Positions 34,013 through 46,650 are shown, counted from the first letter of the stretch. The stretch: DNA of 64,000 bases from Isoetes taiwanensis (GCA_021234155.1 JAJEKV010000316.1:62001-126000), one strand, 5' to 3'. The notes: a model not told the origin generated them from the sequence alone. A program made the numbers and translations.

Positions 34013-35537
34013 ATGGCACCCAGTAGCTTTGTCCGATGGTACGATGCTGCCAATCACATCCATGATTTCCCTGCTAAACAGGCATTTCATGTATTCGACC
34101 ATCTCTTTGATCTTCATGCAACATTGACCAGAACTCCCTTCTACACTGACATCAATTGCCAATATGATCAGCAGATCCTACCCTGGGAAGTTAGCTTGCC
34201 GCCTAGGGGAGGGAAGTGGGTATCCCTAGATTCGCTTAGCCAAGTCTTAGGGGGAGGATCCAAGGGCAAGAACAAGTTGTGGGATAGGACAAGAATCATG
34301 CCCGACTACATGACCTGCAAGCACAATAGGCATAGATATCTCTCAGCCCATGCAGCCCTCGCTCTATTCATGCAGTATAAGGCAATCAACAAGGTGGGGG
34401 AGCCCTCAATTCAGCCTTTGGACCTAGCGCCACTCGACACTCGAAGGGACCAGCCACATTCACGAGATCGAGTCCTCGGAGTACATGTACCATGGCATGA
34501 CATCAGGCACACCAGCACTACAAATTGAGCAGGACAACGAGCAGCTAGGGGAAGAAAATCCAGGTTGGGAAAGCAGAGAGGCGATGAGGATGGAGAGGCG
34601 AATAGCCAGGCATGATGACGAAATCAGGCGGGCCTAAGAACCACCAATCGGCATCACAGCCTTATCACCGATAATCATCAATGGAGAGGAGTACATCTTG
34701 GCAAACGACATCCTCAACCTTCCTTACTGCCAAGAAGAAGGGCTCAGAATCGACGAGCTCTTAGGCTTGATGGCAAAAGAGCAGCACAACGACTTCATCG
34801 ACTACTCCTATCAGGAAATCCCAAGGGAGCTAGCAGAGCGACACTCATACGCCGGGGAGACAATGTCAGATATAGCAGCCTATGAGCAGATAAGGGAGAT
34901 GTATCGGCAACAGGAACCAATTATCCCAGAGGAGAAGTTTCAAGAAATACAAAGCAGATTGTACAAACCAGGAAGAGGCCCAAGCTCTAGCCGAACAGTT
35001 CGTTCCAGGAGTATGCGGGAGGTGTCCAGTAGCATCAACCTGGAGAGCACAACTACCATGTGGAGGGACCATGAAGACCTCTTGGCATTAGACGCCTACG
35101 GCGAAGCAGCTCAGAGAAGGGGCACAGGTTCGAAGGCCATAGAAAAGGGTAAGGCACTCTGGTACTATCTTCTAGCCCTCAGCCAAGGGCAGATGGTAGT
35201 TTTTCACAAGGAGTTCAGCCCACGAGGAGAAGAGTCAGTGGCGCTCCTCATAGCACTCTCTGGCTTCGGGCAGCACGCCAAACTAGACCCCGTAACGGAT
35301 CATATCATTCTCTTTAAGAGATCCGTCGCACTTCACTGCCTCGACTTCGCTAGAGGCCGCCTCAGGGACGCAACATTGACGGTAGTGGCGGCAACGACAC
35401 CCGAACTCCCTGCACCCCAAATGGCTCGAGCACTCGAAGGGGGATCTTCCAGGAACATCTTGTGGAACGTCGGCAAAGGACTACGACTCAGGAATGTCAA
35501 GAACTTCTTCAAATCGATGAAGGGGCATCGAAGATGA
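34013..35537 (+). pseudogene. pre-gag accessory ORF of element B
   Basis: The frame from the ATG at 34,013 starts MAPSSFVRWYDAANHI. It is homologous along its length to 23,671-25,168: RTPFY, MPDYMTCKHNRHRYLSAH, VGEPSIQPLDLAPLD, PIIINGEEYILANDILNLPY and GQMVVFHKEFSPRGEESVAL. There is one frame change near 34,445 and a TAA at about 34,634; the C-terminal frame then runs to 35,537. No catalytic motif, signal peptide or membrane segment is visible. Conservation in two diverged elements and in the minus-strand relic at 61.4-62.8 kb shows it is a real protein family. Its function is unknown. Confidence 0.8.
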
Positions 35538-35831
35538 ATATTTTCTGTTTTCATTGATCTTCTAAATTGTATCGAATGTCTTCAATTCTATGAATTATCA
35601 TGTACCTCACATAAATGTATAACACTTATATAGTAATTGCTATGTATTGTCCTTGATTTATTAGTGGAGTTTTGATATGATTTCTTTTGTACCTAACAAT
35701 AAGTGACTTGTAAATAAAGATGAATAATGTATAACTTAAATAACAAGCATTGATGACCAGTACTTGCAGCAAGGAAGATCGGCTTAGGTTCTCAAGGCCA
35801 GGGCCGGCAGCACCATTGGGTACCTAGAAAC

Positions 35832-37394
35832 TTGTTTGGGCGAGAACAAGACGACAACAATGACGAAATGACGGTGGAAACAGTAAATGCAAGGCTCACG
35901 CAGATGAGAAACCAGATGCATAACCTGCTTCAGTGGGCAACCCCATTGATGAATGCTCAGGAATACGGACCTCCACCACCTCCTCCACCCCCTGTGCAAG
36001 GTGTTGATGAGGCTCCATAGCCAGAAGGGAAAGAGAATCAAGGAAATGTCAGGGATAGGAAGAGAAAAAAGAGAAGCAGAAAGAGCCGAACACCATCCAG
36101 CTCCAGCGTATCAGACACCTCTGACAGCCAGACCGATAGCAGCTTCGAGAGCGAGTCAAATGCATCACAGGGTAGGAAAAAAAACAGGAAAGCAGATGAT
36201 TATCAGAAGAAAGTGGACAGTGCCATGAGTAATGTTTGGAAGACGAGGAAGCTTGGTCAGTTTTCAGGTAAAGACAGATCAGGCATGGAAGCAGAGGCTT
36301 GGCTTGATGAGATGGAGGAATTTGGCAATTCTTATGGCATGAAAGGCAAAGACATAGGCAAGGTTGCAACAGCCAATCTAATAGGAGCAGCCAGAATATG
36401 GTGGAAAGGGTATGCTAAGTCTAATAAGTTGAGACGAAACAGCTGCAGATTCAAGACCTTCAGTAAAGCTTTCCGCAAACATTACGTGCCGAGGTCTCAC
36501 ACCAGCAGGCAGATCCAGCAGTTCTACAGGCTAGATCAGGGAAACCTATCAGTAGCTAAGTACACAGAGGAATTTATGAGGTTAAGACTCAATGTGCCCA
36601 GGATCACAGAGAGACAAGCGGTCGAGGGTTACATTGAAGGGCTCAACAGTAACATCAAAAGGTTAGTCCGAGCAATTAACTCAAGAACAGTCGGGGAAGC
36701 CGAAGACAAGGCTTTAAGTTTGGAAGAAGCCCCAGTAACTCCAGGGCAGAAGCAGTTACCCTTCAAAGGTAAGACGGCAGGGCAGTATCAGAATAAGCAA
36801 GCAGCAAACACGCCAGCCGGAGGCCAACAACAAGGGAAAGCTCAGGGAAAGCACTTTGGAGACCGTAGGCTACAGGATGGATCAGGGGGCAGTTCGCTCA
36901 AGCATCTTTTAGACAGCATCCCTAAGGAGAAGAGACAGGAGTGCATTGAAAAGAAGTTGTGCTTTAGGTGCTTCCAGCCAGGGCACAGAACACACAACTG
37001 TCCATTCGTCATGCAGGCAGCGTTGGCAGAACTTGCGGATTGGGAATCTCCAACAGAAGGTGATGATGAAGATGACGACCAGCAGGAAGGCAAAGATTTT
37101 ATAGAAGGTGAGTGCAAAATCTGTGCAGCTATTGAGTCAGGCGATGTTGAAAATCAGTCCCCAGTCATCTCGACTGAGGGAATCATAGATAGCAGTCCAT
37201 ACCTAGTCTTGATAGATACGGGTAGCTCTCATAACTTTGCCTCTCCTAGGCTTGCTGCCCTAATGAAGAGCAAGGTCTTGAAGTCAAAGCCAAGACCAGT
37301 TAGCATGGCAAGTGGTGCCATTCGGCACACTAAGGGGAGGAGGATCACGTTTGACATAGACCTTAGTGGAAGCAAGTGGCCGATGGGGACATAA
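35832..37394 (+). pseudogene. gag-protease of element B
   Basis: The frame opens near 35,832, has one in-frame TAG (36,018-36,020) and then stays open to a TAA at 37,392. Order: short N-terminal region with a Pro run, a Ser/Arg-rich segment, the gag domain (QFSGKDRSGMEAEAWLDEM, RIWWKGYAKS, TEEFMRLRL), the CCHC knuckle CFRCFQPGHRTHNC (about 36,960-37,001), an acidic linker and the aspartic protease LIDTGSSHNFASP (37,209). Gag and protease share one frame here, whereas in A a stop separates them. The ATG at 36,213 is internal to the conserved domain, so I prefer the upstream start. Confidence 0.88.
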
Positions 37395-37397
37395 GTT

Positions 37398-40300
37398 ATG
37401 GATATTGGAAAGTATGATCTTATAGTAGGAATGGAATTCCTAAAGCCAGCTAAAGCGATGATTGACTGCGAGCTCAACGAGATCTCCGTGATGGCGCCGG
37501 ACGGCAACAGATTCATAGTAAAAGGTAAGAAGGTAGCTTCTCTTATGCAGTGCATTTCTATGAAGCAGCTAAGAAAAAGTATAGTAAGAAATGAGGTGGA
37601 TTATATTCTGAGGTTAGAGGCAATTGAACCAAGTAAAGAGAAGGGAAGTGACCTAAATGGGAATCAGTTGCCCAAGCCAATAGCAAGGCTCATTAGGGAG
37701 TTCAATGATGTGTTTCCAGATGAAATCCGTCAGCTACCACCTTATAGGGTTGTAGAGTGTGAAATCACATTAGCTCCAAATGCTAAGCCTACCAGCAAGG
37801 CACCTTACAGAATGAGCACCCTAGAGTTGATAGAGCTCAAGAAGTAGCTGCAGGAATTGCTTGACCTTGGATTTATAAGAGCAAATGTATCTCCCTTTGG
37901 GGCACCCATACTCTTCGTCAAGAAGAAAGACGGGAGTCTAAGAATGTGTATAGACTATCGCCAGCTTAACAAGCAGACGATAAAGAATAAGTATGCGCTG
38001 CCAAGGGCAGATGATTTGATGGATCAGCTCCTAGGAGCGAAAGTTTTCTCTAAGATTGACTTAAGATCAGGTTACCACCAAATAAGGATAAAGGAAGAAG
38101 ATATCCATAAGACTGCCTTCAGAACGCGGTACGGGCACTTTGAGTTTACAGTAATGCCTTTTGGCTTATCGAATGCCCTGGCAACCTTCATGCATCTCAT
38201 GAACGACATCTTCAGGGAGTTCTTGGACGAGTTTGTCATTGTATTCTTCGACGACATCTTAGTCTACAGCAAGTCCATTGAAGAGCATTGTCAGCATTTG
38301 AGAAGAGTGTTGGAGAAGTTAAGACGACATCGGTTGTATGGGAAGCTCTTCAAATGCCACTTTGCAACAGGTCGAGTGGAGTATTTGGGGCACGTGGTAA
38401 CAGCTGAAGGGATTTCTATAGATCCGTCAAAGATTGAGGCAATAGTTGATTGGCCAGCTCCAAGGAACGTGGCAGAAGTGAGAAGCTTTCTCGACCTGGC
38501 AGGATACTATAGGAAGTTCGTAAAGGACTTCGCTAGGTGGGCGTCCCCTTATCGGACCTCACCAAGAGCAATAAGATAAAGGATTGGGCAAAGTTTTGGC
38601 TTGAGAATGTCCAAGCCTCCTTTGAAAAGTTCAAAGAGGCTCTAACAACAGCTCCAGTCCTTGTCCTTCCAGATCCGAGCAAAGATAAGCTAGTAGCCAC
38701 GGATGCGAGCAAGATAGCAACAGGTGCAGTTTTGATGCAAGAAGAAAGGGTAGTCGCCTACGACTCGAAGAAGATGAGCGACGCGGAGCAACGCTATCCA
38801 ACCCATGATCAGGAGTTATTAGCCATTGTCAGGGCTTTGGAGGCATTATTTGCTGGGGAGGAAGTTTCAGTTAGATACTGATCACCAGAGCCTTCAATAT
38901 CTTTTCACCCAACCACTCCTCAACCTAAGGCAAAGGAGGTGGATGGAATTCCTTGAGGAATATGATTTTGACATAGTGTATAAGCATGGCAAGCTTAATG
39001 TTGTTGCAGATGCCCTCTCTAGGAGACCATTCGAGACGAGAACGCATTGTAATGCTATATCAACTCTTTCGAGTGAGTTTGGTAAGAAAATTGAGGAGAC
39101 ATTGCCATCTGATGATGATTTCAAGGAGGTCTGGGCAAGCCTCTCTAAGGAGGCTAGAACAGATAAGGAACGGGAAGCCTTCAAACATTATAGGAAGGAA
39201 GGCAACCTGGTGTACCATAAAGATAAGTTGTGTGTGCCCGAATCGTCAGGAGTGAGGAAGTTACTTCTTCATGACACACACAACAGCCCAATAGCCGGGC
39301 ATGCAGGATTTATGAAGACGTATTTCAAGTTTCAAAGTAGCTATTTCTGGCCGGGAATGAAGAAACAGATAGCCAGATATATTCGGGAATGCCAGTTGTG
39401 CCAGCACTTCGAATCCCGAGAGCTTTGGAACCTTTGGCAGTGCCGAATGCAAAGTGGGAAGTAATAAGCATGGATTTTATTACAAGACTTCCTAGAACTC
39501 TTCGAGGCAAAGATGCACTAATGGTGGTCGTAGATAAATTATCTAAGATGGCGCACTTCGTGCCTTGCAAAACTACGGACACAGCCTTAGACACTGCCGT
39601 TCTATTTGTAAAGGAGATTTTTAGACTCCACGGCATGCCTCACGAGATAATCTCAGATAGGGATTCTAAGTTCATGAGTGCATTCTGGCAGGATCTATTT
39701 GCCATGATCCAGACCAAGCTCTCGATGATCACGGCTTACCATCCTCAGACGGATGGCCAGACGGAGCGGACGAATCGCATCATCGAAGATATGCTCAGAA
39801 GTTATGTATGGAATAAGCAATCCAAGTGGGATGATTTCATCCACTTGGTAGAGTTCACCTACAACAGTACGAAGCAGGAGTCATCGCAGATGTCTCCCTT
39901 TATGATCAACTACATGTACTAGTGCCTCACCCCAGACACTTGGCACAATCCTGTGTCAAAGGTCGAAGTATCCCAGCAAATGCTAGGAGATATGCAGCAG
40001 CTGGTTGAAGAAGTAAGGGGGTACCTTTTGGCAGCAAGAAGTCGGCAGAAGAGTGTAGCCGATAGACACAGGACCGTAAGGGAGTTCAAGGTGGGTGACA
40101 AGGTATATGGTTGAAGATCAAGGTGAAGCAAGCTAAGCTTCGGATTGGAAATTGTAAGAAGCTCGCTCCTAAGTGGGCCGGTCCATTCAAGATCTCGAAG
40201 AGAGTGGGCTCTCATGCCTACAAGTTGGATCTCCCGGCGCACCTTAAGGTCCACAAGGTCCATGTGAGTTTATTGAAAAGGCACGATCCTAACCCCGATG

Positions 40301-40560
40301 AGGTTTTGGATACTCCAACTTTGTTGGAAATGACAGAAGAGCAAGTTGAAATTGTGCCTGAATTGCTTCTTGATAAGTCATTCAAGAAGACTAGGAGGTC
40401 TCAGTTCCTCCAGTATTTGGTCAAGTGGAAACACTTGCCCGTGGAAGACGCGACATGGGTATTGAAGCAGGATTTGGAGAAACAATACCCCGAATTCATG
40501 AAGGAGTTTGATGAGCGAGTCATCTCCGACTTAGTCGACGCCGACTTGCCAGGAGGTTAG
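37398..40560 (+). pseudogene. pol of element B: RT, RNase H, integrase, chromodomain
   Basis: This continues in the gag frame past a single TAA. RT blocks: [23 protein letters not shown] and the catalytic FFDD (38,243-38,254), with a TAG at 37,845. RNase H has TDASKIATGA and HDQELLAIV. The integrase has the HHCC finger (HDTHNSPIAGH near 39,270, CQLCQ near 39,391), then MDFI (39,471), SDRDSKF and ERTNRIIED. The C-terminus carries a chromodomain: PELLLDKSFKKT, FLQYLVKWKHLPVEDATW and DLEKQYPEF (about 40,355-40,510). In chromoviruses this module directs integration to chromatin marked on histone H3. Frame changes near 38,540, 38,840, 39,400 and 40,105 and a stop at 39,920 inactivate it. Confidence 0.93.
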
Positions 40561-41393
40561 CTTAGTATATTTCTTAGTTAGCCTTAGCTCTGGCATATGT
40601 ATTCTAGTTGGTAGACTGCATGTGCCAGAATCTTGGAACGTGTAAGCGATGATGAGATACGCCTTTAAGGCATTCTCTAGGCCAACATGCACCAAGAGGT
40701 GCGCATGACTAGTAGGGTCATGCGAGAGAGGAAGTGAGGCATGGTAGGCGATGATGGGACATTTGTCGGATGTTCTCTATGCCACGATGCGGGGCTCGCG
40801 CACCTGACCATAGGGGGGTCATGGTGAAGGTTAAAGTGATCATGTGCGATGATGGGATCGTGAGACGTTCCCTAGCTTGAAACCCTTGGGGCATGATGCA
40901 CTGGGAGTATTCGGCAATGGGTAACCGAGTACAAGGTAGCACTTGATCATGGGCGATGATAGGAGCATCTTAAATGTTCCTCAAGCTCAAATCCTTAGGG
41001 GCCATGATCGGGTGCAAGGTAATAGGGTAACCTTGAGCTAGTAGTTCGGTTCAAGGAGGTAGGTAAGGGGGGTGGTCCCCTAAAACCACAATTTATTAAT
41101 TTAACTAATGTAATGTGCTACTCGTGCAGGGCAAGCATAGGGGAGCACCGACGGAAGCGCATTACGTGGAGGCGGGGAAGCATAATTTAGACTTAAAAAT
41201 TATGAACCCTAATGTTATGTGATAATGTTTTGACTTACTATAGCATTACTGTTGTTAAGGCTATATAATTTTGTATAGGTATAAATATAGCCTATACTAT
41301 GTGTTGAATCAATAATAGAAGTGCATGTATCTTGTTTTTGCAGGAGCGTGTAGTGTAGTTACCTTAGCGTAATGCTGAGGACAGCATTATCCT
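40561..41393 (+). other. 3' non-coding region of B
   Basis: This contains loosely repeated GGCGATGATGGGA / GTTCCCTA / CATGATGC blocks (about 40,640-41,010). No protein is supported. Confidence 0.5.
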
Positions 41394-41406
41394 AAGGGGG
41401 GGAGAA
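41394..41406 (+). other. polypurine tract of B
   Basis: AAGGGGGGGAGAA directly before the 3' LTR. Confidence 0.85.
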
Positions 41407-43050
41407 TGTGACGTTCCAGGGGAATATACGCCATAAATACGTATATTTCTGGACCCGTCACTATACAAGTCTACCCATGTAGCCTTGTATACCTTAGGAA
41501 GTGGCAATGGGTGCACATCTAAGTTAAATGCTTAACTTAGATAACCTTAGGATAAGGCCCATTTCCACATGGCCTTATCCCATTGGGCAACCGCCACACG
41601 GCCCCACCCCATTGATGCCACGTGGCATCCCATGTGGACCCTATCTTATATTAGCACAAACCCTAACCCTAGACCTCTTTTCCTGACCCTAGCACCCTGA
41701 GACTCATCTACGCACTCGAAACTCCGTTTGGAGCACCGTTTGCTACGGCATAGGCTAGTGCAGCAGCCCCCGGAGTGTGGATTCGATCTTGGAGCAAGTG
41801 CAGCTTCGACCAATTCGAAGACCATGGAGACGCCAGGCTTGGGAGGGAGTGCTTCTGGAGCAGGTATGTGGAGTAGTGCTCATGGTAGATCATCTGGAAG
41901 TTAGCACTCCAGATGGGTTAGCATTTCGTAGCTAGAGTAGAACCATCCTAGAACCCTTATTCAACATCTTGAACCCTAATCAAGGAACCCTAACTGTAAG
42001 TTAGATATGTATGATTAGGTTAAGATGTTTTTATGATTATTCTCATGATATGATGTTATGTGATATTGGTTGATCATGTTTGCTCCTCTTGTATTGGGAA
42101 GGGGGGTAGAGACCTAGGACCATATGTAGTATGCTCCTAGTTTAGATCCCTTAGTTCCCATTATATGCGGCCTGTGCATAAGAGCCCACCGGGCTGTTGG
42201 GGCTATGATGTGACTCAGCACTACACAATGGGGCTAGAGGCAATACAGATGAGGGATCCCTGCTGAGCGTGGCTACTGGGGATCCCATAGCGGGCTAGGC
42301 TTATGGCCGGTCACTTTGTGTGGGCCGGCCATGGGTCCGACACCTCCTGGGGCAATGGTGTCGCCTTGCCTCTCAGGAGTTGCAAGTGCCGGCTTGGCTC
42401 CTGTTTTGGGGGGTTAAGTTAGGTACGAATCGTGTGTCGCCACAATTCTCTAACCGCCCGTGGAACCTCTAGACCCCGGGAAGGGGAGATGCAACCCTTC
42501 CTGCCTCGACGGACCGGGGAGATGCAACCTGGGGTAGTCCCGATGGGTGATGCCATGGGATTGCGTATCCGGAAGGCTAGAGTCATGCCAGAGCCCGATC
42601 TAGCTCATTCTACAAAGTATGCACAGGAGGGGCGGATGGAGTGGTCAACCCTAGCCATTGTCTATAGCCAGCCCCGCCATTGTTATGACTCGGTCTGCTC
42701 TATCTTGAGGCCTAGCCGGTCAGTCATCCTCCTTATGAGTCGGAGCCATGGGTAGAAGCTCTCATGTTTTATGTCATATGATTATCTTCTTGGTAGTTGT
42801 GGATATGTGGATGGGCTACCCTTCGAGGTAGTATGATGTATTGTTATTGCTAGTTCTGACATTGTTTATGCTTCCGCTGTGATAGGAGCCTATAGGGGAA
42901 GGGCACGCAAGACACCTTCGTGTCCCCTTCCCGCACTAGAGTCATCTCAGAGTGCGGGATAGACGGAGGGCCCGTGCGGTCGAGGACCGGATGGGGGATT
43001 TCCTGCGGAGTGTACGGCCGGGCGCCGTACATTTAGCAGGGAGCGTCACA
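41407..43050 (+). repeat. 3' LTR of element B
   Basis: A 1644-bp copy of the B LTR, followed by the CAAAC duplication. It has an extra CCCTAACCCTAGACC-type segment relative to the 5' copy. Confidence 0.95.
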
Positions 43051-43608
43051 CAAACCTTCTGTGCCTCATCATATATTGCTTGCCAAAATGACTTCACGAA
43101 TATAATGCTAACCCTTGCAGTTTCCCAAGCAGTGCCATATACATGCACAGGCTAGCACCATTTTCAACACACAAGAGGACCATCAAAGACTCCCTTCCGA
43201 TATGATAAGACTCTCAATTATTCTATTGCACATCATACATTATGAGATAAATAAATATCCAGGTGGCCATATGACAAATGAATAATCAGGGAGCCTGGAT
43301 GTTGAATAGAACTTCCTCTGTGGCATTAGGTTTTGGCAATGCATCCGAGATTGTTTGTTATATTGCCCAACAAGCTAATACAAAGCAAAACAGAGCTTCT
43401 AAGGTCTTGCTTGCTCAGAGACAGCTTTCTAGCTAGACTTCAGATGCCCTCATTCATGGAGCATTATTGCAGCACTATACAGTTTAAGATCTAATGCCTG
43501 GTTGCTAGCCTGCTCTGTGACAAGAAGTGTGTAACTCCATGAATTAACTGTTTTCTATCATGATAATTCCAAATAATAATTTTGCTCTATTTAAGGGGGA
43601 CTTTGTAC

Positions 43609-43920
43609 CTTTGAAAGGACTCAACATGATCACCAGTATTGATAGCAGAGACTATGTCCATCATGTCTGGAGAAAGACTTAGAAGTCTTTGCATTAGCTA
43701 TGAATTAGTCCCAAAGTAGATGAGCGTTGACATGCAGAAGTAGGAAATCCATTGGAGTACTACTGCTCCTAATTTCATGGTTCATATGCAGGAAAGCAAA
43801 TCTCACCTCATCAGGTGATCTAAGAGCAAAAGGGTTTGGAGATTCCAGAGCATCTGACAAAACTGAATCTGAAAAAAACTTTTGAAGAATTGGTTCTTTC
43901 CGCTGTGGCTTGAGGTCCAA
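43609..43920 (-). CDS. two exons of an unidentified host gene
   Basis: Exon 43,920-43,807 lies between TTTGTATAG and GTGAGA. It is 38 codons and encodes LDLKPQRKEPILQKFF, then ESPNPFALRSPDE. Exon 43,697-43,609 begins after ATTCATAG, continues in phase with LMQRLLSLSPDMMDIVSAIN and ends before GTACAAAG. Splice sites and phase agree, so this is a real gene fragment. I do not recognise the protein. The next exons toward lower coordinates may include about 43,146-43,056, whose GT donor falls exactly at B's CAAAC site. If so, B inserted at the start of an intron of this gene. Confidence 0.55.
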
Positions 43921-45639
43921 CTATACAAAGTTAAGCAATATATTAGGACTCAACAATAAGCTCAAGCGTGAACATGAAATTGGAAATTTACCCTGGGCCA
44001 GTTCTTATCGGGCTTGCCCAGACACTGGCCAGCAAGAGCTGGCTGGTACACATTGAAACCATTCTCAAACAAATACTGGGCAAGGAAGAAAGCCCATTAA
44101 ATGTATATATGGTAACACAATGGGCTCTTACCCCTTGCTTAATGTATTGATACTCTCAACATGTAGTTTTCTTTCCATGTGCTCTACTCTACTCTTATAA
44201 AATAATGGCTTTATTTTATGATTGTTAGTTACTTCTGATAATGTTTCTTTCCTAGCTCTTGCACTCAATGTTTCATGTTTTATGCCATGGGGATCGAGCG
44301 CTGAAAATATTGCAACTTATGGGAGCATCAAGAAGAAGCGCGCTTTTGCACACAGGTTAGGGTTTCTTAGTTCTGCAAGCCCCCAGTCGTGGATTGCATG
44401 TCAGTAGTGTTCGGTAATCCAGAGTTGATTTTGCTTCTGATTTAGGAATGCAGAGAGCTAGCAAACTGCGAGAGGGGAGATCTTCCAACAGTGTTGATTT
44501 TACTTCTGATTTAGGATTGCAGCAAAATGGGGAATCTCGGAAAAAGATTGTCTGACAGGCTTTGCAAATCCACCAAGCAATGGGATTATAAAGAGACTTT
44601 TAGCAAGTAACACATGTACTAAAAAAGACACAATTTCTTTGTCGATAATAAAGACTGATTCAATATTTTTCATAGCAATTGGAGAGAACGATTTGGTGAT
44701 ATGATATTTCCAAAACGAGTATAGAGTTTTTGTGTTCATAGAATTACTTGTGTCAAGATGTAGATCTCATGCTCAATAAGCAAGGTCTTCTTTAAATGCA
44801 TATTCAAAGTTCTTTTGTGGAATCGATCATTTATATATTATCATATGAATGAAGAGGCTGCTAGAAAATTAGTGGCCACTTCTATATGTCCATTTGGGCG
44901 CACACCTGTATGGTTAACAATATCAAACAAAGCAAATTTAGCACAGTTAATAAAGCCAAGCTGTACTTCGGGAATCATATGCCAAATACCCAAAAAGCTA
45001 GCACTTTAAATCTTTATCTTTGGCTGGGACCTAGACATCTCGGCCATATCATATTATTGTAGTCTAACATATCATATTATTGTAGTCTAACTTTTGAAAA
45101 GAACATCAGGCATCCATGTTCTTTTGAAGTTGGGATGCTAAAGACATAGGCTTTTGTCTATTACACTGCTAACAAAGCTATTTTGGACTTGGAATGCTAA
45201 GGACATAGGCCTACATGCATTTTGTATTGCTCTAAACTCGAGGGAACAATGATAAATTGATTCCTTTTTTGAAGTGCTAGCATTCTAGTTTTCCCATTGT
45301 CTCTAGCTGAGTGCATAGAGTATATGTAGTACGAAAAACCTTGGTCACCCAAAACTAATTTGTTATTTCCAAACTAAAAATTGTCCCAAAAAACAAAGTT
45401 TTAATTGTCCCACATTGCATCCCAATTCAATTGTTAATTAATTCTCAAGTGGACGTTAAGATAGTATTTCATTCTCTACCTAAATGAAATACATACATCT
45501 CCACAATTGCAAATTCATTTCATGAGTTGCTACATAAACTGTTCACACTAGGTTGGACGTTAATAGTGGGTTCAACCCCATAGCTTTGCAATTTCGATTC
45601 AAACACTCTATTGTCTACAACTACAACTTAAGCCACTTC

Positions 45640-45880
45640 ACTTTCCGGCCATGGAGGGCAACCCTCCCTGCGCAGCACCTTCCATGTGGATCTTGGTTTC
45701 CAAGGTCCTTTTTTGGCATGCATCCTTACATGCCATTGTCGCATGCACATGGGACATGCTTTTGGGGCCAGCAACCAGACATCTTTGAAGTACATAGTTG
45801 ATTTCCATTGCGCCTGGGCTTGAACTCGTGCAACGGAGATCAAAACCCAACGCACTAGCCACCTGTGCTAAAGGGCATTA
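45640..45880 (-). mobile_element. tRNA-derived SINE-like sequence
   Basis: On the minus strand a box A-like TAGCACAGGTGG (45,870-45,859) is followed by a box B-like GAGTTCAAGCCC (45,826-45,815) at tRNA-like spacing. A non-tRNA body follows toward lower coordinates. The arms do not form a full cloverleaf, so this is a SINE or tRNA pseudogene. Its 3' end is not defined. Confidence 0.4.
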
Positions 45881-46125
45881 CTACGACAAAGGCAAACCTC
45901 GTAACATAAGAAATATAAGTTACTGTTATGGTATTCGGCTCGTAAAGCAAGGTATTAGACTCGTGTTTTTGGAATCCAAAAAGGGAGCCAATATTTTGCC
46001 CGCATTCTTGGTGGACTGAATGGTGGAGAGTCCCTAGCTTCTTTGACATGGGTTCTTTGTTGGGCTCAGCGAGTCTTGAATGATGCAAGGTTGTATAGGC
46101 AGTGATCCTTTTGGGACTTACGTAT

Positions 46126-46234
46126 ATAAGAATGGCAGTTTAATGCCGATTTCCAGGGAGGAATCCCTGCCGACGCGCGGAGCGCGGAGGCAGGGATGAC
46201 TCCCTGGGAATCGGCAGTAAACTGCCATTCTTAT
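46126..46234. repeat. GC-rich inverted repeat (hairpin)
   Basis: ATAAGAATGGCAGTTT at the left and its complement AAACTGCCATTCTTAT at the right enclose arms carrying CCAGGGAGGAATCCCTGCC / GGCAGGGATGACTCCCTGG and a GCGCGG loop. The whole stretch is an almost complete palindrome. Confidence 0.75.
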
Positions 46235-46235
46235 A

Positions 46236-46489
46236 ACGTGGATGCAACTTAGATTGCATTCTGCTCTGAATCGGGGGTAAATACTTCAGAATCGGGGGTA
46301 GAAAGCATCGGAATGAGAGGTAGATGGCCGGAATGAGAGGTAAATCGCCAGAATCTGAGGTAAATCCAAGTAATTTCAAGAACTGCCGGTGCTCTTGAGT
46401 TTCACAGAAGTTCCGGAAGAGAAACTTCGCCAGATGGCGCAATGCCATTGGCGGATATGGCAGAATGCAACCTAAGTTGCATTTACGTG
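46236..46489. mobile_element. small MITE-like element with about 29-bp inverted ends
   Basis: It starts ACGTGGATGCAACTTAG and ends with the complement of ACGTAAATGCAACTTAG; the two ends differ at only a few positions over about 29 bp. The interior has GGGGGTA/GAGAGGTA short repeats. It abuts the preceding hairpin and lies about 160 bp upstream of PUR3. No clear target duplication was found. Confidence 0.5.
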
Positions 46490-46650
46490 TATTTTAAAGT
46501 ATTTTTATACGGCGGGTCATAGTTTGGACCGAGGTCGAAACCCTGTGAAAACCCTACGAGCACAGAAAGCCAGCGGCGCCTCATTCCGACAGCTTCTTGG
46601 CCGTGTCGTTCTATTCGGTGCGCCAGGTAAGGTTTTAGAGCTGGCTTAGA

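Larger units (their letters stand above)
18104..43050 (+). mobile_element. Ty3-type LTR retrotransposon B (chromovirus), with element A nested inside
   Basis: The LTRs at 18,104-19,711 and 41,407-43,050 begin TGTGAC and end GTCACA. The flanking 5-bp duplication CAAAC is identical on both sides (18,099-18,103 and 43,051-43,055). Removing the nested element A (20,844-32,410 plus one duplication) leaves about 13.4 kb. Order: 5' LTR, tRNA-Met primer site, histone H3-like ORF, hairpin leader, pre-gag ORF, gag-protease, RT-RNase H-integrase-chromodomain, polypurine tract, 3' LTR. An integrase downstream of RT makes it Ty3-type, and the chromodomain makes it a chromovirus. Several frame changes and stops show it is inactive. 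Confidence 0.95.

Noticed and set aside
46140-46448. A 102-codon minus-strand frame
   Set aside because: It lies across the inverted repeat and MITE and has no protein-like motif.
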